A DNA stretch of 64,000 nt from Guyanagaster necrorhizus (Eukaryota > Basidiomycota > Agaricomycetes > Agaricales > Physalacriaceae): NCBI RefSeq assembly GCF_019112545.1, contig NW_025064890.1, positions 1 through 64,000 of the forward strand, in the 5' to 3' direction. A program made the position numbers and the translations under genes. Below the pieces are notes generated by a model. That model made no database searches. It was not told the origin of the DNA and saw nothing but the letters and a program-made list of their open reading frames with translations. Below, one piece after another: positions 22,786 through 33,752 of this stretch (position 1 is its first letter; every line of letters starts with the position of its first letter).

Positions 22786-24121
22786 ATGTATCGTCACTCA
22801 TGCACTCCCGAGCCTCTGGTGAGGGGATCCACCCCCGATGGCCCTGAAGAGGCCAAAGAATTGTTTCGTCTAGAATGGGAGGCTGCGGAGGAAGAATACG
22901 CGGAGGCTGTGGAGAGTCATTTGGAATGGCAAAGGGAGCAAGAGCAGGAGGAAAAGGTCTGGGTGGACCATGTGGCCCGGGAGGCGCAGAAAAAGGAGCA
23001 GAAGGAGGAATTGGAGAGGAAGAGGGAGGAGGTTCGGCAAGCCGCAGAGAGGCGGGCTAAGAAGGCAGAGAAGGCATTGAGGGAGGCAGCTCGGAGGGTG
23101 GCTGAGGAGAGGGAGGCCGTGGAGAGGGAGGCTGCGGAGGTGGCGGCGAGGGCTGAGGCTGAGGAGGTAGAGCCAGAGGGGATGGTTATGGAGGATGGGT
23201 TGCTGATGACCCCTGCAGAGGCTACTGATTTTCAGCTGCATCAAGTTTTGGTGGAATGGTATGGTCCTGGCCCCGGTCTTCGCTTCAAGAAGGTGACTCA
23301 CCATATGCCTCCGGAGTCCGATGATGAGCAGGCGAAGGGGACTGAGGGGGACGATGAGTCCGAGGAATCCGAGGGGACCCTGGAGAGGAGGAAGAGGGTG
23401 CGGGAGGGGAAGAGAAGGGCAGCGGTTCCAGCGGAGAAGGGACATAAATGCAAGTTCAGGTCGAGGGGCGTAGTGGATGACAGTGAGACAGAGGCGATTG
23501 TTAGCCCCAAAAAGTGGGCAAAGTTGAAAGTGGCAGGGCCGGCGGAGGGCGAAGAATTGTTGGATGGTGAAAGTAAGTGTCTTAGTTTTCTTCCATGGCT
23601 TAACTTAGCTTTTGTTTTCAGGGAGTTGTGTGCATTGTCGTCAAGATAGCGCACGGTGTTATGTATGACTGGTAACCGAAGGCACCGGTCGAGGGTGGAC
23701 TTGCTCTCGCTGCAAGGTCAAGAAAACTGCCTGTTCGTTCAACAAGGGCGTCACCATGAGTGAGGTGATCAGCAGTGTGGAGGTCTCCGCCGGTCTCCAC
23801 CAACTTTCAAAATTGATACACAAGTTGATGCATCGCGTGGATGAGTTGGCAGACGAGGTGGTGGATGTTCGTGGTACTGTGGCAGGTCTTCAAGATGACT
23901 ATGGTTCCGATGATATGTCGTCTCCTTCGGAGCTGTTTTCGGAGTCCGAGGTGGAGGCCTGGAAGAAGGCCCGACTGATTTTTAAGGATGAGAGGGATCA
24001 GGAGGTGGAGGATCTTCGGGAGGCAATGTTGAAGGGGCTGGACGAGGATATAGAGGAGTTGAAGGAGTGGGGGGAGAGTTCAGGTTCCGGTGTGGGCCCG
24101 TCGGGTTCCGCTTCTTTGTAA
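22786..24121 (+). CDS. Antisense gene of element A2: coiled coil with Zn-cluster-like segment (broken)
   Basis: This gene runs opposite to gag-pol, starting 135 bp inside the 3' LTR and ending about 145 bp from the pol stop, so the two genes are tail to tail. The ATG at 22786 is the first in frame. Exon 1 (22786-23572, open) encodes an N-terminal segment, a Glu/Arg/Lys/Ala coiled coil of over 100 residues and acidic/basic tracts. A 49-nt intron at 23573-23621 has GTAAGT and CAG ends; it is not a multiple of three, and removing it restores the frame used by the A1 homologue. Exon 2 resumes with the Cys-rich segment but has TGA at 23666-23668 where A1 has a Cys codon. The frame then stays open to 24121. 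Function is unknown. Confidence 0.6.
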
Positions 24122-24266
24122 AATCTTTTGTATGAAATGTATATAGAAAGGGCGTCGGATGTTGGTAGTGGAGAAAAGAAATGTAAATACAAGATTTCGA
24201 TTTTGAAAGTGTAAAAGTGATTGAAATGGTAAGGTGGGGGCTGGTGGTGTCCAGAGTAGTATTGTA

Positions 24267-27200
24267 TTAGGAATGGGATGTTTGAATAACTTTGGACAAG
24301 GGTCCTGGTTTGTCTGGGTATCGGTGGTGGAATTCTTCAATAAATTCATTGGCGGAGAACTCGGAGGCCGGTAACCAAGCAAATTCTTCATTGGTACCTT
24401 CGTATCCTAGCCACTGGATTTTGTACAGCAGTGGGCAGCAGAACCGGTGGTCCAGTTTAGAGTTGAGGATTTGGGCTATTTTGAAATGTTCTTCTCCGTC
24501 AACTTCGACTGGAGGCAGTGGTGATTGGATTCGGTTAGGAATGGTGTTTTCTTCTATAGGTTCCAATTGTGACACATGGAAGATGGGGTGAATGGACTGG
24601 AGGTCCGGCAGAAGCCTCAGGGTAAAAGAGTGGGTACCAGGTTGGGCTATGATTTTGAAAGGACCAAGGTATTTTTCTGAGAATTTTCTGGTCGGGCGGG
24701 TGGTTTTGATATGTTTGGAGCTGAGGTAGACCTTGTCTCCCACTGTGAACGGAGGTGCCGGAATCCGGTGCTTGTCTGCTTGGGTCTTGTAGCGAGACTG
24801 GGCTTCAGAAATTTCATCCTTCAGTAATTGATGGAGTTCATCAAGGTTGACTGCGAAATCTCGGGCCCAGGCGGAGGCGATATCCCTTTCAGGGTGAACG
24901 GTGATGTTGGGGTGGTAACCCTTGTTAGTGAAGAATGGGGAAATTCCGGTGGACGCGTTAGGGGCATTATTGTAGGTGAATTCAGCAATGGGTAAGAGGG
25001 TGTCCCAGTTGTCCTGCTGGTAGGAGCAGTAGATGCAGATGTATTGTTCCAGAGTTTGGTTTGCTCGTTCAGTTTGGCTGTCGGCCTCCAGATGATAACC
25101 AGAGGTAAGGTGGAGTTCCATGTCAAGGGCCACAGCTAAGGTGCGAGTAAATTGGGAGACGAATTCGGAGCCGCGGTCGGATGTGATGTGACTGGGTACC
25201 CCATGTTTGGAGAATACGTGGATAAGGAAAAGTTGGGCGAGCTCCACGGAGTTGATGGTGTCATGAGTGGGAATGAAGATGGCTTGCTTGCTAGCTCGGT
25301 CTATGACTACTAAGATGGCGGTGAATCCGTTAGAGTCCGGTAGTTGTTCAATGAAGTCCATGGAAATGGAATCCCATGGCCGTTCGGGAACTGGCAGAGG
25401 TTTCAGTAACCCATAGGGGCGGTGTCTGGGTGCCTTGTTGCGCCCACAAACTGTGCAGGACTTAACATAGTGTCGGACATATTCACGCATCTTTGGCCAG
25501 GTGTAGTTCCGCCAGACTAGTTCTAATGTCCGGTTTTGACCAAAGTGACCTGCCAAGATGTGGTCATGATTGTTCTGTAGTATACGGAGACGGAGATCAT
25601 CGGAGTCCGGAACATAGATGCAGCCTTCGAAGCGAAGGATGTTGGATTCGTCAATGGACCATTGAGAGGGAGAGGATTCGGAAGCGGCCTTGGCCTGGCG
25701 GAGGCCGTCGGAGGACATAGCATCAGAGGATTGTGCTTGTCTGATATCGGTGTGGAGTTTGTCGATATCCATGATGGCACTAGCCCATAGGGTGGGGCCT
25801 TCGAGATAGGTTGCTCGGAGTGACGCAGAGAGTTGTTCTTGGGTGAACACAGGTCGGAAATTGTGGGGGTTGATTTGGGCATATTGGCTATCCCCCTCTT
25901 TAGGGTAGACGTCCCATCATCTAGTGAGCACATCCGGTTTCCCACCAAGTTTTCCAGGGCGGAACCGGATTACTAGGTTGAACTGGGATAGGTATTCGGA
26001 CCAGCGGACCTGTCAGCAGGTTAGAATCTTAGTGGTGGCGAAGTATTCAAGGTTCTTATGGTCTGTTATGACATCGATGGAGTCCACGGAGCCTTCAAGG
26101 TAGTGCCGCCAATATTTAAAGGCTTCAAAAATGGCTAGAAGCTCTTTGTCATGGGTGTCATAGTTGAGTTCAGCATTGTGGAGGCTCTGGGAGCGGAAAG
26201 CGATGGGGTGAATTTCGCCATCTTCGAGGTAGATGGAGAGGATAGCTGCGATGGCGTAATCGGAGGCGTCGGTTTCCACCACTATCTTTCGATCAGGAAC
26301 CCAGTGAGTAAGGATGGGAGCATGTGTAAAGGCTTGTTTCAATTCATTGAAGGCAGCCAAGCATTTGTCGTCAAATTTCCATGGAGTTCCCTTGCAGGTG
26401 AGTCATGTAAGGGGGATGACGATGTCGCTATATCCGTGTATGAAGCGACGGTAGAAGTTGGCAAAGCCGAGGAAGGATTGGATGTCCTTGACTTTTCACG
26501 GCACCGGCCAGTCGACAATCGCCTTGACTTTCTCTTCAGACATGCGAAGTCCTTCAGGTGATAGGATGTAGCCTAGGTACTCCATGGAGTCCTGGTTGAA
26601 TTCGCATTTGGAACCTTTGCAGTAGAGTCCATTAGCTCTAAGCCTGCATAGGACCTCACAAACATGTTTCTGGTGATCTTCCGGGTTGTCAGAGTATATG
26701 AGGATGTCGTCGAGGTAGACTACTACTGATATATCAAGCATGTCTGAGAATATATCGTTTACAAATCGTTGGAATGCCGCTGGAGCATTTGTGAGGCCAA
26801 AGGGCATGATGTGCCATTCGAAGGAACCGTAATGGGTCCGGAAGGCTGTTTTCCATTCGTCTCCCTTAGCTATGCGAACAAGATGGTAGGCATGCCGAAG
26901 GTCGAGCTTGGTGTAGATGCGCACGGAGCGGGCGGAGTCGAGGAGATCAGAAATGAGGGGGAGAGGGTAGCGATCTTTCTTGGAGATTTTGTTTAGACCA
27001 CGGTAGTCGACGCAAAGTCGGAGTTCACTGGTCTTTTTCTTGACGAATAGAACTGGAGCCCCGTGTGGAGAGCGGGACGGAGTAATGAACCCATTGCGCA
27101 GATTATCATCAATAAACTCTCGTAGAGCTTTGAGTTCAGATTCTGAGAGAGAATAAATGGGTCCAAGTGGTGGGGATGTCCCTTCCTCAAGGTTGATTTT

Positions 27201-28219
27201 GAGGTCGTACAGTCTGTGTTCAGGTAGTTTTTCGGAGAGGGTATCGCTGAAGACATCTGCAAAATCGTGGTACTCTACTGGCACTGATGAAAGATCTGCC
27301 GGTTCTGCGGATGCGGCTTTGGCTCCAATATTAGGCAAAAAAGGCTGCAGTGTGAACTGCTGAGTGCCTTCTTCTGCACTGGCTCAGATGAATGCGGCAG
27401 CGGATATGATGGAGATCTTTGGGTGTGCTTTCGTAGTAAAAGATTCTGAGGGAGGATAGGAGTAGATGGGTTCATACGGGAATGAAGTCCGCCGGCTACC
27501 CAATGTGGACTTGGAATGGGGTGAAGCCCCGGAAGTTGGACTGATAGAGTCCGATGGGCACGGAAGTCCCGAAATTGAGCTGGAAGGCTCGGAAAGGGGT
27601 GGACTGTTGTCCTGTGGGCACAGAAGTCCTGGATTTGAGCTGGAAGGCTCGGAAAAAAATGGACTGTTGTCCTGTGGGCACGGAAGTCCCTGGGATGCGG
27701 TGGAGGCTGCGGAATTGGTTGGAGTGGGATCCTGGTAGCTTGAATGGAAAATGATACTGTTCTCAGCCCAGTCAATCAGTGGATTGTAGCGGGAGAGCCA
27801 GTTGTATCCTAGGACAAGATTGCAAGACGAATCCAGAGGAGTGACATAAAAGTCGATGGGGAAGGTGTCTCCAGATGGGAAACAGATGGGGATGGTTGCG
27901 ATTTGAGATATACGGCTCCTGATAGAGCCATCAAATAATCGAAGTTGCACACTAGGGATGGTTTTAATGGGGATTTCATTGGCAGCTACATACTTAGTGT
28001 CAACAAAGCAGTGGCTAGAGCCAGAATCAATAAGGGCAAGAAAACGTAGGATGATACAAGTTGAGGAACCATCAGGTTCCGTAGTAGTCGGCAATTCTGC
28101 TGAGAGGGGAATGTGGAAGGAGTGATTGGAAAGGGATGTTGCATTGAGAGTGATGACCTCCGGTGTGCGAATACAGTCGACACAACCCTGAACTCGCATG
28201 GAGGGAACAGGGTTGCTTC
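24267..28219 (-). pseudogene. A2 pol (PR-RT-RH-IN-chromodomain) with scattered stops
   Basis: Protease about 28200-27780 with [14 protein letters not shown]. Reverse transcriptase about 27250-26500 with [18 protein letters not shown] and an intact YLDD near 26720. RNase H about 26360-26010 (ETDASDYA, HDKELLAIFEAF, TDHKN). Integrase about 25720-24950 with H-H-C-C zinc module (SCTVCG), SMDFIEQL, TSDRGSEF and DSQTERANQ, which are the D,D,E residues, though the usual DGQTE Gly is Ser. Chromodomain about 24500-24330 (EEHFKIAQIL, IQWLGYEGTN). It ends TAA at 24267-24269. Stops lie at the PR-RT linker, near 26495, near 26405, near 26010 and near 25920. The polymerase part is in the -1 frame relative to gag. 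Confidence 0.88.
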
Positions 28220-29668
28220 CTAGTTTTCTGACTCCGTCAGAGCCGGTTCCACGGGAGTGGTGTCGACCTCTGCTGCACGCCCCTTGGCAGAGGCTGCTGC
28301 CTTCCGCTTGTTGCAGTCCTCAGTCTTGTGTTTGGCTCCACAGAACATGCAAAGGTTGTTCTAGCGCTGGCGGTCTTTTTCTTCCTGAGTAAGATGGCCA
28401 TCTTTGCCTAGCTTGTCGGCATAGGACTTAGGGGCGGTAGATTTCAGTGTGGAGCTGGAGTCCAAGGAAGAAGTGTTAGACCCCTTGGATTTGGGGTTGA
28501 GGAATTTATTGTCCTGGTTTTCACGGGCAATTTTGGTCTTCCGGATCCAGTAGCGAGCATCAAGTTCTTGGGCAAGGAAGCGCATATCACGAAGGTTGTT
28601 TGGCTTCCCATGGTGTGCCATGTCATCCTTGATACAGGTGCAGAGGCCATGGTAAAAGGCATGGCGGAGGGAGTTATCTCTGTACCTAATTTGTGAAGCG
28701 TACTGGTTGAATTGAACCATATACTTCATGATCCGATCACCATCACGCATCCGAAGGTGTTCTAATGCATCTTCAGCATCTCTGATAGCATCAAAGGGGC
28801 CGAAGTTGCTACGAAGCTCATCTAAGAAGGCTGCATAGGAGAATTGCCAGGCTGGTGGATTCCGCGGATTAGGGTTAAGAATGTCTGGTTCGAACCAGTT
28901 GAGCGCGGTGCCAGCCAGGAATGAAATGGCGTAGTTAACCTTGTTAGCATCCGTTGCAAACACGGTAGGTCTGTTGTTGAAGTTCAACTGAAGGGAGACA
29001 ATGAAAGCCTTTAGTTTGTGAGGGTCAGAGCCATCAAATGGTTCTGGTTCCTTGACCTTGGTATGGACAGTGGCTGGTTTAGGGTTGTTGAGGGAGGCAG
29101 AGACTCCTCGTAACAGGTTCATGAATTCTAGGAACATGTCCTGCTGGTTTGGATTGTTACTTCCTGTGGGGCCGTCAGCACTGCCTGAGCCATTGGGACC
29201 ACCTGGTCCTCCTGGTCCTCCTGGTCCTCCTGGTCCACCTGAGAAAGGGTTTGGTGGATTGCCAGCTGGTTCCCGTCAGATGGGAGTATGAGTAGGAGTG
29301 TCTTCATTTCTGCCCTCTGAGTCTGGGCTGTCTGGATTCCCATGGTTGTTGCCCAGGGATAAGGGGTCTATTGGGGGGTCGGTTCGGGCGCCATACATCA
29401 GGCTGGCCTGTCAGGCCCTGTTGGTTGGGATGCTGGTGGCGTCGAAAGGGTTAGGGGAATCGTCGTAATTAGGTTGGCAGGCAGTGAAGCTAGAGTGATT
29501 GTAGGTTTCCCTACGGGAAGGTTGTCCCCCACTGGAGGCTGATCCGAACAGGCCTGGTTGTTCCTTTGAGGCAGATGCCGGAATGTCTTCCATGGAAAAC
29601 ATGTTTGGATGGGTGGGCTGCCTTTGTTCAGAATCGGTCTCTGTGGGTTCAGTAAATGTGGTGGACAT
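28220..29668 (-). pseudogene. A2 gag with a few stops
   Basis: Starts ATG at 29668, 40 nt past the LTR and just after the primer region. The N-terminal part is Ser/Thr/Pro/Gln-rich. A Gly-Gly-Pro minisatellite lies at about 29190-29245. The capsid part (about 29080-28500) has ALNWFEPD and HLRMRDGDRIMKYM. A CCHC knuckle, [13 protein letters not shown], lies at about 28355-28315. The gene ends at TAG (28220-28222). Stops near 29410, 29280 and 28365 break the frame. Gag packages element RNA into cytoplasmic particles in active relatives. Confidence 0.82.
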
Positions 29669-29679
29669 GATAAAATTTT

Positions 29680-29705
29680 CGACTCAAGGGTTTGAGTTCG
29701 AATAT
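29680..29705 (-). promoter_or_regulatory. Self-priming primer-binding region of A2
   Basis: Block 1 (29695-29705; minus strand ATATTCGAACT) starts 2 nt past the LTR and is a perfect complement of the predicted RNA 5' end at 29940-29950 in the 5' LTR. Block 2 (29680-29691) is a perfect 12-nt complement of 29796-29807 in the LTR. Both pairings are repeated, with one C-to-T or G-to-A change per block, in A1. Confidence 0.65.
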
Positions 29706-29707
29706 AC

Positions 29708-30202
29708 TGTTAGGAACATGCCAATCGAGTGGGCTTGAGTGCACGCGCGGAGTCCAGCGGAGTGCATGGGCGTCAACGAAGCTATTGGCAACATCACCCT
29801 TGAGTCGGGGCCCAAGGATCTGGATGGACAGGATGGAGATTCATCAGAGAAGTGAACCGGAATGTCCTTCGGAGTGGAATCCGACGGACGAGGTAGTGAG
29901 GAGTTGAAGTGAGTGCGAAGTGTGGGCTTATCCAAGTTGATATTCGAACTGAGTAGTTACAGTGATATACATGGCTTTATATACTAATGGTAGCTAATTC
30001 CGAGTCGGGTTCCATTGGGTTCTGGTGTGAATATTCGCTACCGAGTTCGGGGTCTAGGTATTACAATGTGAAATACAGATGTGAAATGATAATGGTGAAA
30101 TGAAATTAGTAGGTAATGGGAAGCGGCCGGAGTCCGGTGGGTAGTGTGATAGAATTCGTGGTTGGTTGAGGTGACACGGAGGCTGGCAGCATGCGTGTAA
30201 CA
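29708..30202 (-). repeat. 5' LTR of A2 with TATA box
   Basis: 495 bp with TGTTA...TAACA ends, flanked outside by GTCTC at 30203-30207. TATATAAA on the minus strand occupies 29976-29983, and the complementary 11-mer that marks the predicted start of the RNA is at 29940-29950, 33 nt downstream. Confidence 0.92.
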
Positions 30203-30207
30203 GTCTC

Positions 30208-31771
30208 TCTATTTCTCTCTCCTTTTGCTTTCAGTTTTTTTGTCACCCAACAAAGCTGGAGATGGGCCCATAGAATTGACTGCATCTATAGTGCCATCAT
30301 CTGTATTCTAGTCACTCTGTTCATAGACAAAACATACACAATCTGATCAAAATACCCTCGGTTTTCACTGACTCATTCTAGAACATACAATCGAACCATG
30401 AAACCTGTCCCAGAATCACCTACCAAAGGGTTTCACTACAGAATCGAAATGCTCATCAGTGTTACCAGGATTAAAATGGCCAAATACCACATGTCTTGAG
30501 TGGAATCAATTCTTTCACCAATCAACATAGTATGGCATCCCCATATTCTTGGTGCTCTTCTATTCAAAGATGTCCTGTTTAAATTTAGTATTAATCTCAA
30601 TGTATGATGCCTTGCATACGATATGGATATCTTGGTCTGACTGCTTTGATTTAGGTTACAAATGTCATGTTCTTGGAAACTCCTTGTCCAGTTGGGTTTG
30701 GGTGGAGCCAGAATGCGATCACTGGAGCATATGGCACCCCTATCATGAGTGTTTTCCTCCCTCTCTAAATGTTGGCATCATTTGCATGCCAGGTAGTGGT
30801 ACTTTTTGGTGAACTCATCAGTCATTATATACTAATGATTGGATCATGAATATGAGTATCAGATGCAACCATGGTGTTTTTGAGGCTGAGAGTCAACTTT
30901 GGTGAGTCTATTTGCTTGGATGTTGCTTTTCCATGCTGAGTGAAGTGATAGAGCTTGTTATATTTCTTTACCTTTATATATTTGCAGTTTCATCACCTTC
31001 AGTGCATCAATTAAGAAACATCTGAATACTGCTGGTATTGTTATGGGCTGAGGCATTGCAGAGCTGGCTACTATGATCAATACTGTGGCCATATGTGCAT
31101 ACTTGCTTGGATTTTACTCCTTGCCTCAGACCAACACTTTATCAGATGCGTATTGCAGCAATTGCTTCTCAAAGCACCAAAGCGAAATCAGTGCCTTGAT
31201 TAATCTGACATGAACACTCAGAGGTATGTTGAGACCTATTATTCAGCTAGTGCAAATTCCTAATGTACTCTGATAAAGGGTTTGTGGTCACCTACTTCCA
31301 AGTGCCATGGGCAGAAAAACATGACGCTATCTAAACATTCAGTTGTGATGCTGTGTATGTACATCATAAACATGAAAACAAGAGTGTTTATCTGATATTC
31401 TTGATCAGAATCATGGTGAGAATTTTCCTCTTGATTGTGCCAGCCTTGCAGATATACAGGTGGAATTTATGAGTATATCTATCTTATTTGTGGATTTCTC
31501 CATCTCATGATGGCATTTGGACAGAAACATTTCTTTGTGGTGTAACTAATGTACTCTTTGATTCATTGATGCTTACTAGTTATAAAAGTCTGTACTACTT
31601 GGTCTCCTGAATGAATGTAAGTTCTTAACAGTGTTATAAGCATGGCAAATCCTTGATTTAGGCTTCTCTGTCATGATCACAGTACTTCACTGATTGTGCC
31701 ACAAGAATTCTGTGCCATTGCAGCATTAAGCACAACCCAGATCTTGCATTGGGATGAACTAATTATCTAAC
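30208..31771. other. Right flank of A2: decayed DNA, no recognisable gene
   Basis: Continuous with the sequence left of 22150 once A2 is removed. It is A+T-rich and has few CpGs. The longest open stretch (30549-30812, plus strand) has no motif I recognise. There may be exon relics, but I could not order them. Confidence 0.5.
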
Positions 31772-31869
31772 AATAGAGGTAAAGATATTATTCTACTAGC
31801 AATGAACAAATATTAGTACTGTCAATGTCAGTTCATAAACTGAGGTTGAACCTTAACAGTGCCAAACTC
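31772..31869 (+). repeat. Dispersed ~100-bp repeat, mutated copy
   Basis: Aligns in the same orientation with 43826-43926, from AATAGAGGTAAAGATATTATTCTA through GAGGTTGAACCTTAAC. Differences are mostly transitions, with CpG lost in this copy. See the intact copy for its hairpins. Confidence 0.75.
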
Positions 31870-32996
31870 ATAAAAACCACTCTTTTATCATCTACCAGTC
31901 CTTTCTTCTCTCATCCTCATACCACAAGAAGACCTTTCCATTATGCATTGTCAACTCAATTTTATCCCTATTTCTAGACCAGTCATCCCTTTTACCAACA
32001 ATATAGCTTCTTGCCTATCCTGATTTAGATATGACTGTAGAACTGTCATACATCCCACTCAATAGCATGATATGATCATTCAAGTCACTGGTGCTACAGT
32101 TGATGATAATTATACCATAGTAAGAATGAGGAATATAGAAAAGGATAAAGCCATCAAGGGCTTTGGCAGTCAAGTGGAATGCTGGGCAGTTGGGATTCGG
32201 CATATGCTGAAACATGGATGGTGCAAATAGATAAGAAATAGAATTATTTTTGAAGAGAAGCAAAAGGACTTACAATTCTAGCCTTGATAAAGAATGTTCT
32301 AGAATTCTCTTTAGTACCAAATAACTCGAGATGTATAGTCGTCCAAGGAATTGGAGTGTTCAGAGGTGTTTCACCAACAATGTATAGGTCAACATTAATA
32401 TTATCATTTTCAACTTCCAACCAAAGATTTTTTTGATCAGCCTCTGTCTCATTCTGCTGCAGAGGTGGTAGGATCTCAGCAGGAACTTCTAAAAATAGAT
32501 TGATAATGAAGGTATCTTGCAGTGAAGAGTCTGAGTGGGACATGCATTGATGGGAGAGATTTTTGCAGTATATGCATGCATAGTTGATTGTGTTATGCTT
32601 AGTTCATGAGCTAAAGATAAGACATTTACTGGGCATGAGAGTAGTGGTGTCATGACCACTGGTGGATGGGGGAGGAGATAGTTGGAGTGTTTGTATATAG
32701 TGGAGTGGGTAGATGAGAATGTAACTCTGAGAGGTCAGAGCAAGAGCTTGCACTGAGGGATATCACTGTATATCAGAAACAGAAGGAGATCAAACATGGA
32801 GTGTTGTCTGCACTGACTCTAGTAGGTACCTTTGGGATCTGGGTGAAGGGATAGAAGGTCGATTTGTGGCAGACACCAGACTCTTGCATCCACAGGCACT
32901 GTGACTGGAACTCTCAGATATTGGCAACAGAAAAGAGTCTGGTGAATCAAAGCTATAGATTAGGGGAGGAACATGTTCAACTGACAGATGAGTCAT
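31868..32996 (-). pseudogene. Decayed copy of the DUF7330 gene at 42310-43474
   Basis: The two genes align exon by exon. The N-terminal segment MTHLSVEHVPP matches MTRLSVERVPP; PAEILPPLQQNETEADQKN matches PAEILPPLRRNETEVDRKN; and the second exon HMPNPNCPAFHLTAKALDG matches HTPNPNRPAFHLTAKALDG. The intron position with its GTAAGTCC donor is kept. This copy has in-frame stops after the first 70 residues, in the linker and in the last exon, and Arg-to-Cys, His or Gln changes from loss of CpG throughout. It lies on the opposite strand from the intact gene, about 9.3 kb away. Confidence 0.85.
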
Positions 32997-33540
32997 TCTT
33001 TCCTCTTTATACTGGTCTGCAACATTAGCTTGTGAAGCCAGAGAACATGGTGACATCAGCATGCTTCTACTCCACTCTGCAGCATTAGCTCTTGAAGCTG
33101 GGAAAGATGGTGGAGTAGGCAGTATGTGCATGTGAGGGGTCAGATGCCAATAGCCACCTGTGGGTGAGGGCATTGCACAGCCCATGAAGCAGCATTTAGG
33201 TGAAGGAGTGGATGAGCATTGCCAGCACATGCTTAAGTACCAAACAAGGTATGTCTAAAGCACAATCAAGAACATCATGTGATAAATATGTTACAAATCA
33301 TGACATCTTCACAAAAAACTTATCTACTCCTGCATATAGAAGTAAATGCCAAATCTGGCTCCAAGTGATTGTAGATAATGTTATTTTTCATAAATTCTCA
33401 GGCTTTGATGTCCAGATTTTGAAGCTTAGCAAGTTTAGATAGCAAATTTGTGATTTGATGGCAGCAGACAAATTAAGACACAACTACAATGAGTCGTAGA
33501 CAGTCACAGATCAGTCACATTATGTGATGTCCTTGGTTCT
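32997..33540. other. Last stretch of CpG-poor DNA before the gene-rich half
   Basis: No recognisable gene. A reading frame continues leftward from the DUF7330 relic (to 33230, minus strand) with a repeated Pro/Ala/Ser motif (PASRANAAEWSRSMLMS, then LASQANVAD) but no family match. CpG becomes frequent from about 33,545 on. Confidence 0.5.
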
Positions 33541-33752
33541 GCTTGGCATACCTTACTCGGTCGGAGGCGGAGGCTTTTTCATCATGTGTTGCACAGCCTT
33601 CAGGGGAGAAAGCCTGTTGCCGAGCCGGCATATCGTCTCTGTCTCAGTGCCAAGAAATGCTCGGTACCATGACCTATATCCGAATATAGACATGTTCGTT
33701 GCGTCATTGGACATCCACGAGGTGGTGCCATCCAATTAGCTACGCGAGCACC

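Larger units (their letters stand above)
22156..30202 (-). mobile_element. Family A chromovirus, copy A2, full length
   Basis: This 8,047-bp LTR retrotransposon is flanked by GTCTC at 22151-22155 and 30203-30207. Both LTRs are 495 bp. Gag and pol run on the minus strand and the accessory gene on the plus strand. Catalytic motifs of protease (DSG), reverse transcriptase (YLDD) and integrase (D,D,E) are intact, but several stop codons and no intact gag-pol frame remain, so it is a recent but dead copy. It is nested in old decayed DNA. Confidence 0.92.

Noticed and set aside
22870..23445. Long open frame on the minus strand opposite the A2 antisense gene (191 codons), and similar plus-strand frames at 19578-20066
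   Set aside because: They are reverse-strand shadows of the purine-rich coiled-coil sequence; their products are Leu/Pro/Ser runs without motifs.
29052..29343. GPPGPP-type collagen-like frame and QEDQEDQ frame near the gag minisatellite
   Set aside because: Other-frame readings of the Gly-Gly-Pro repeat; the gag frame is the one supported by the capsid downstream.
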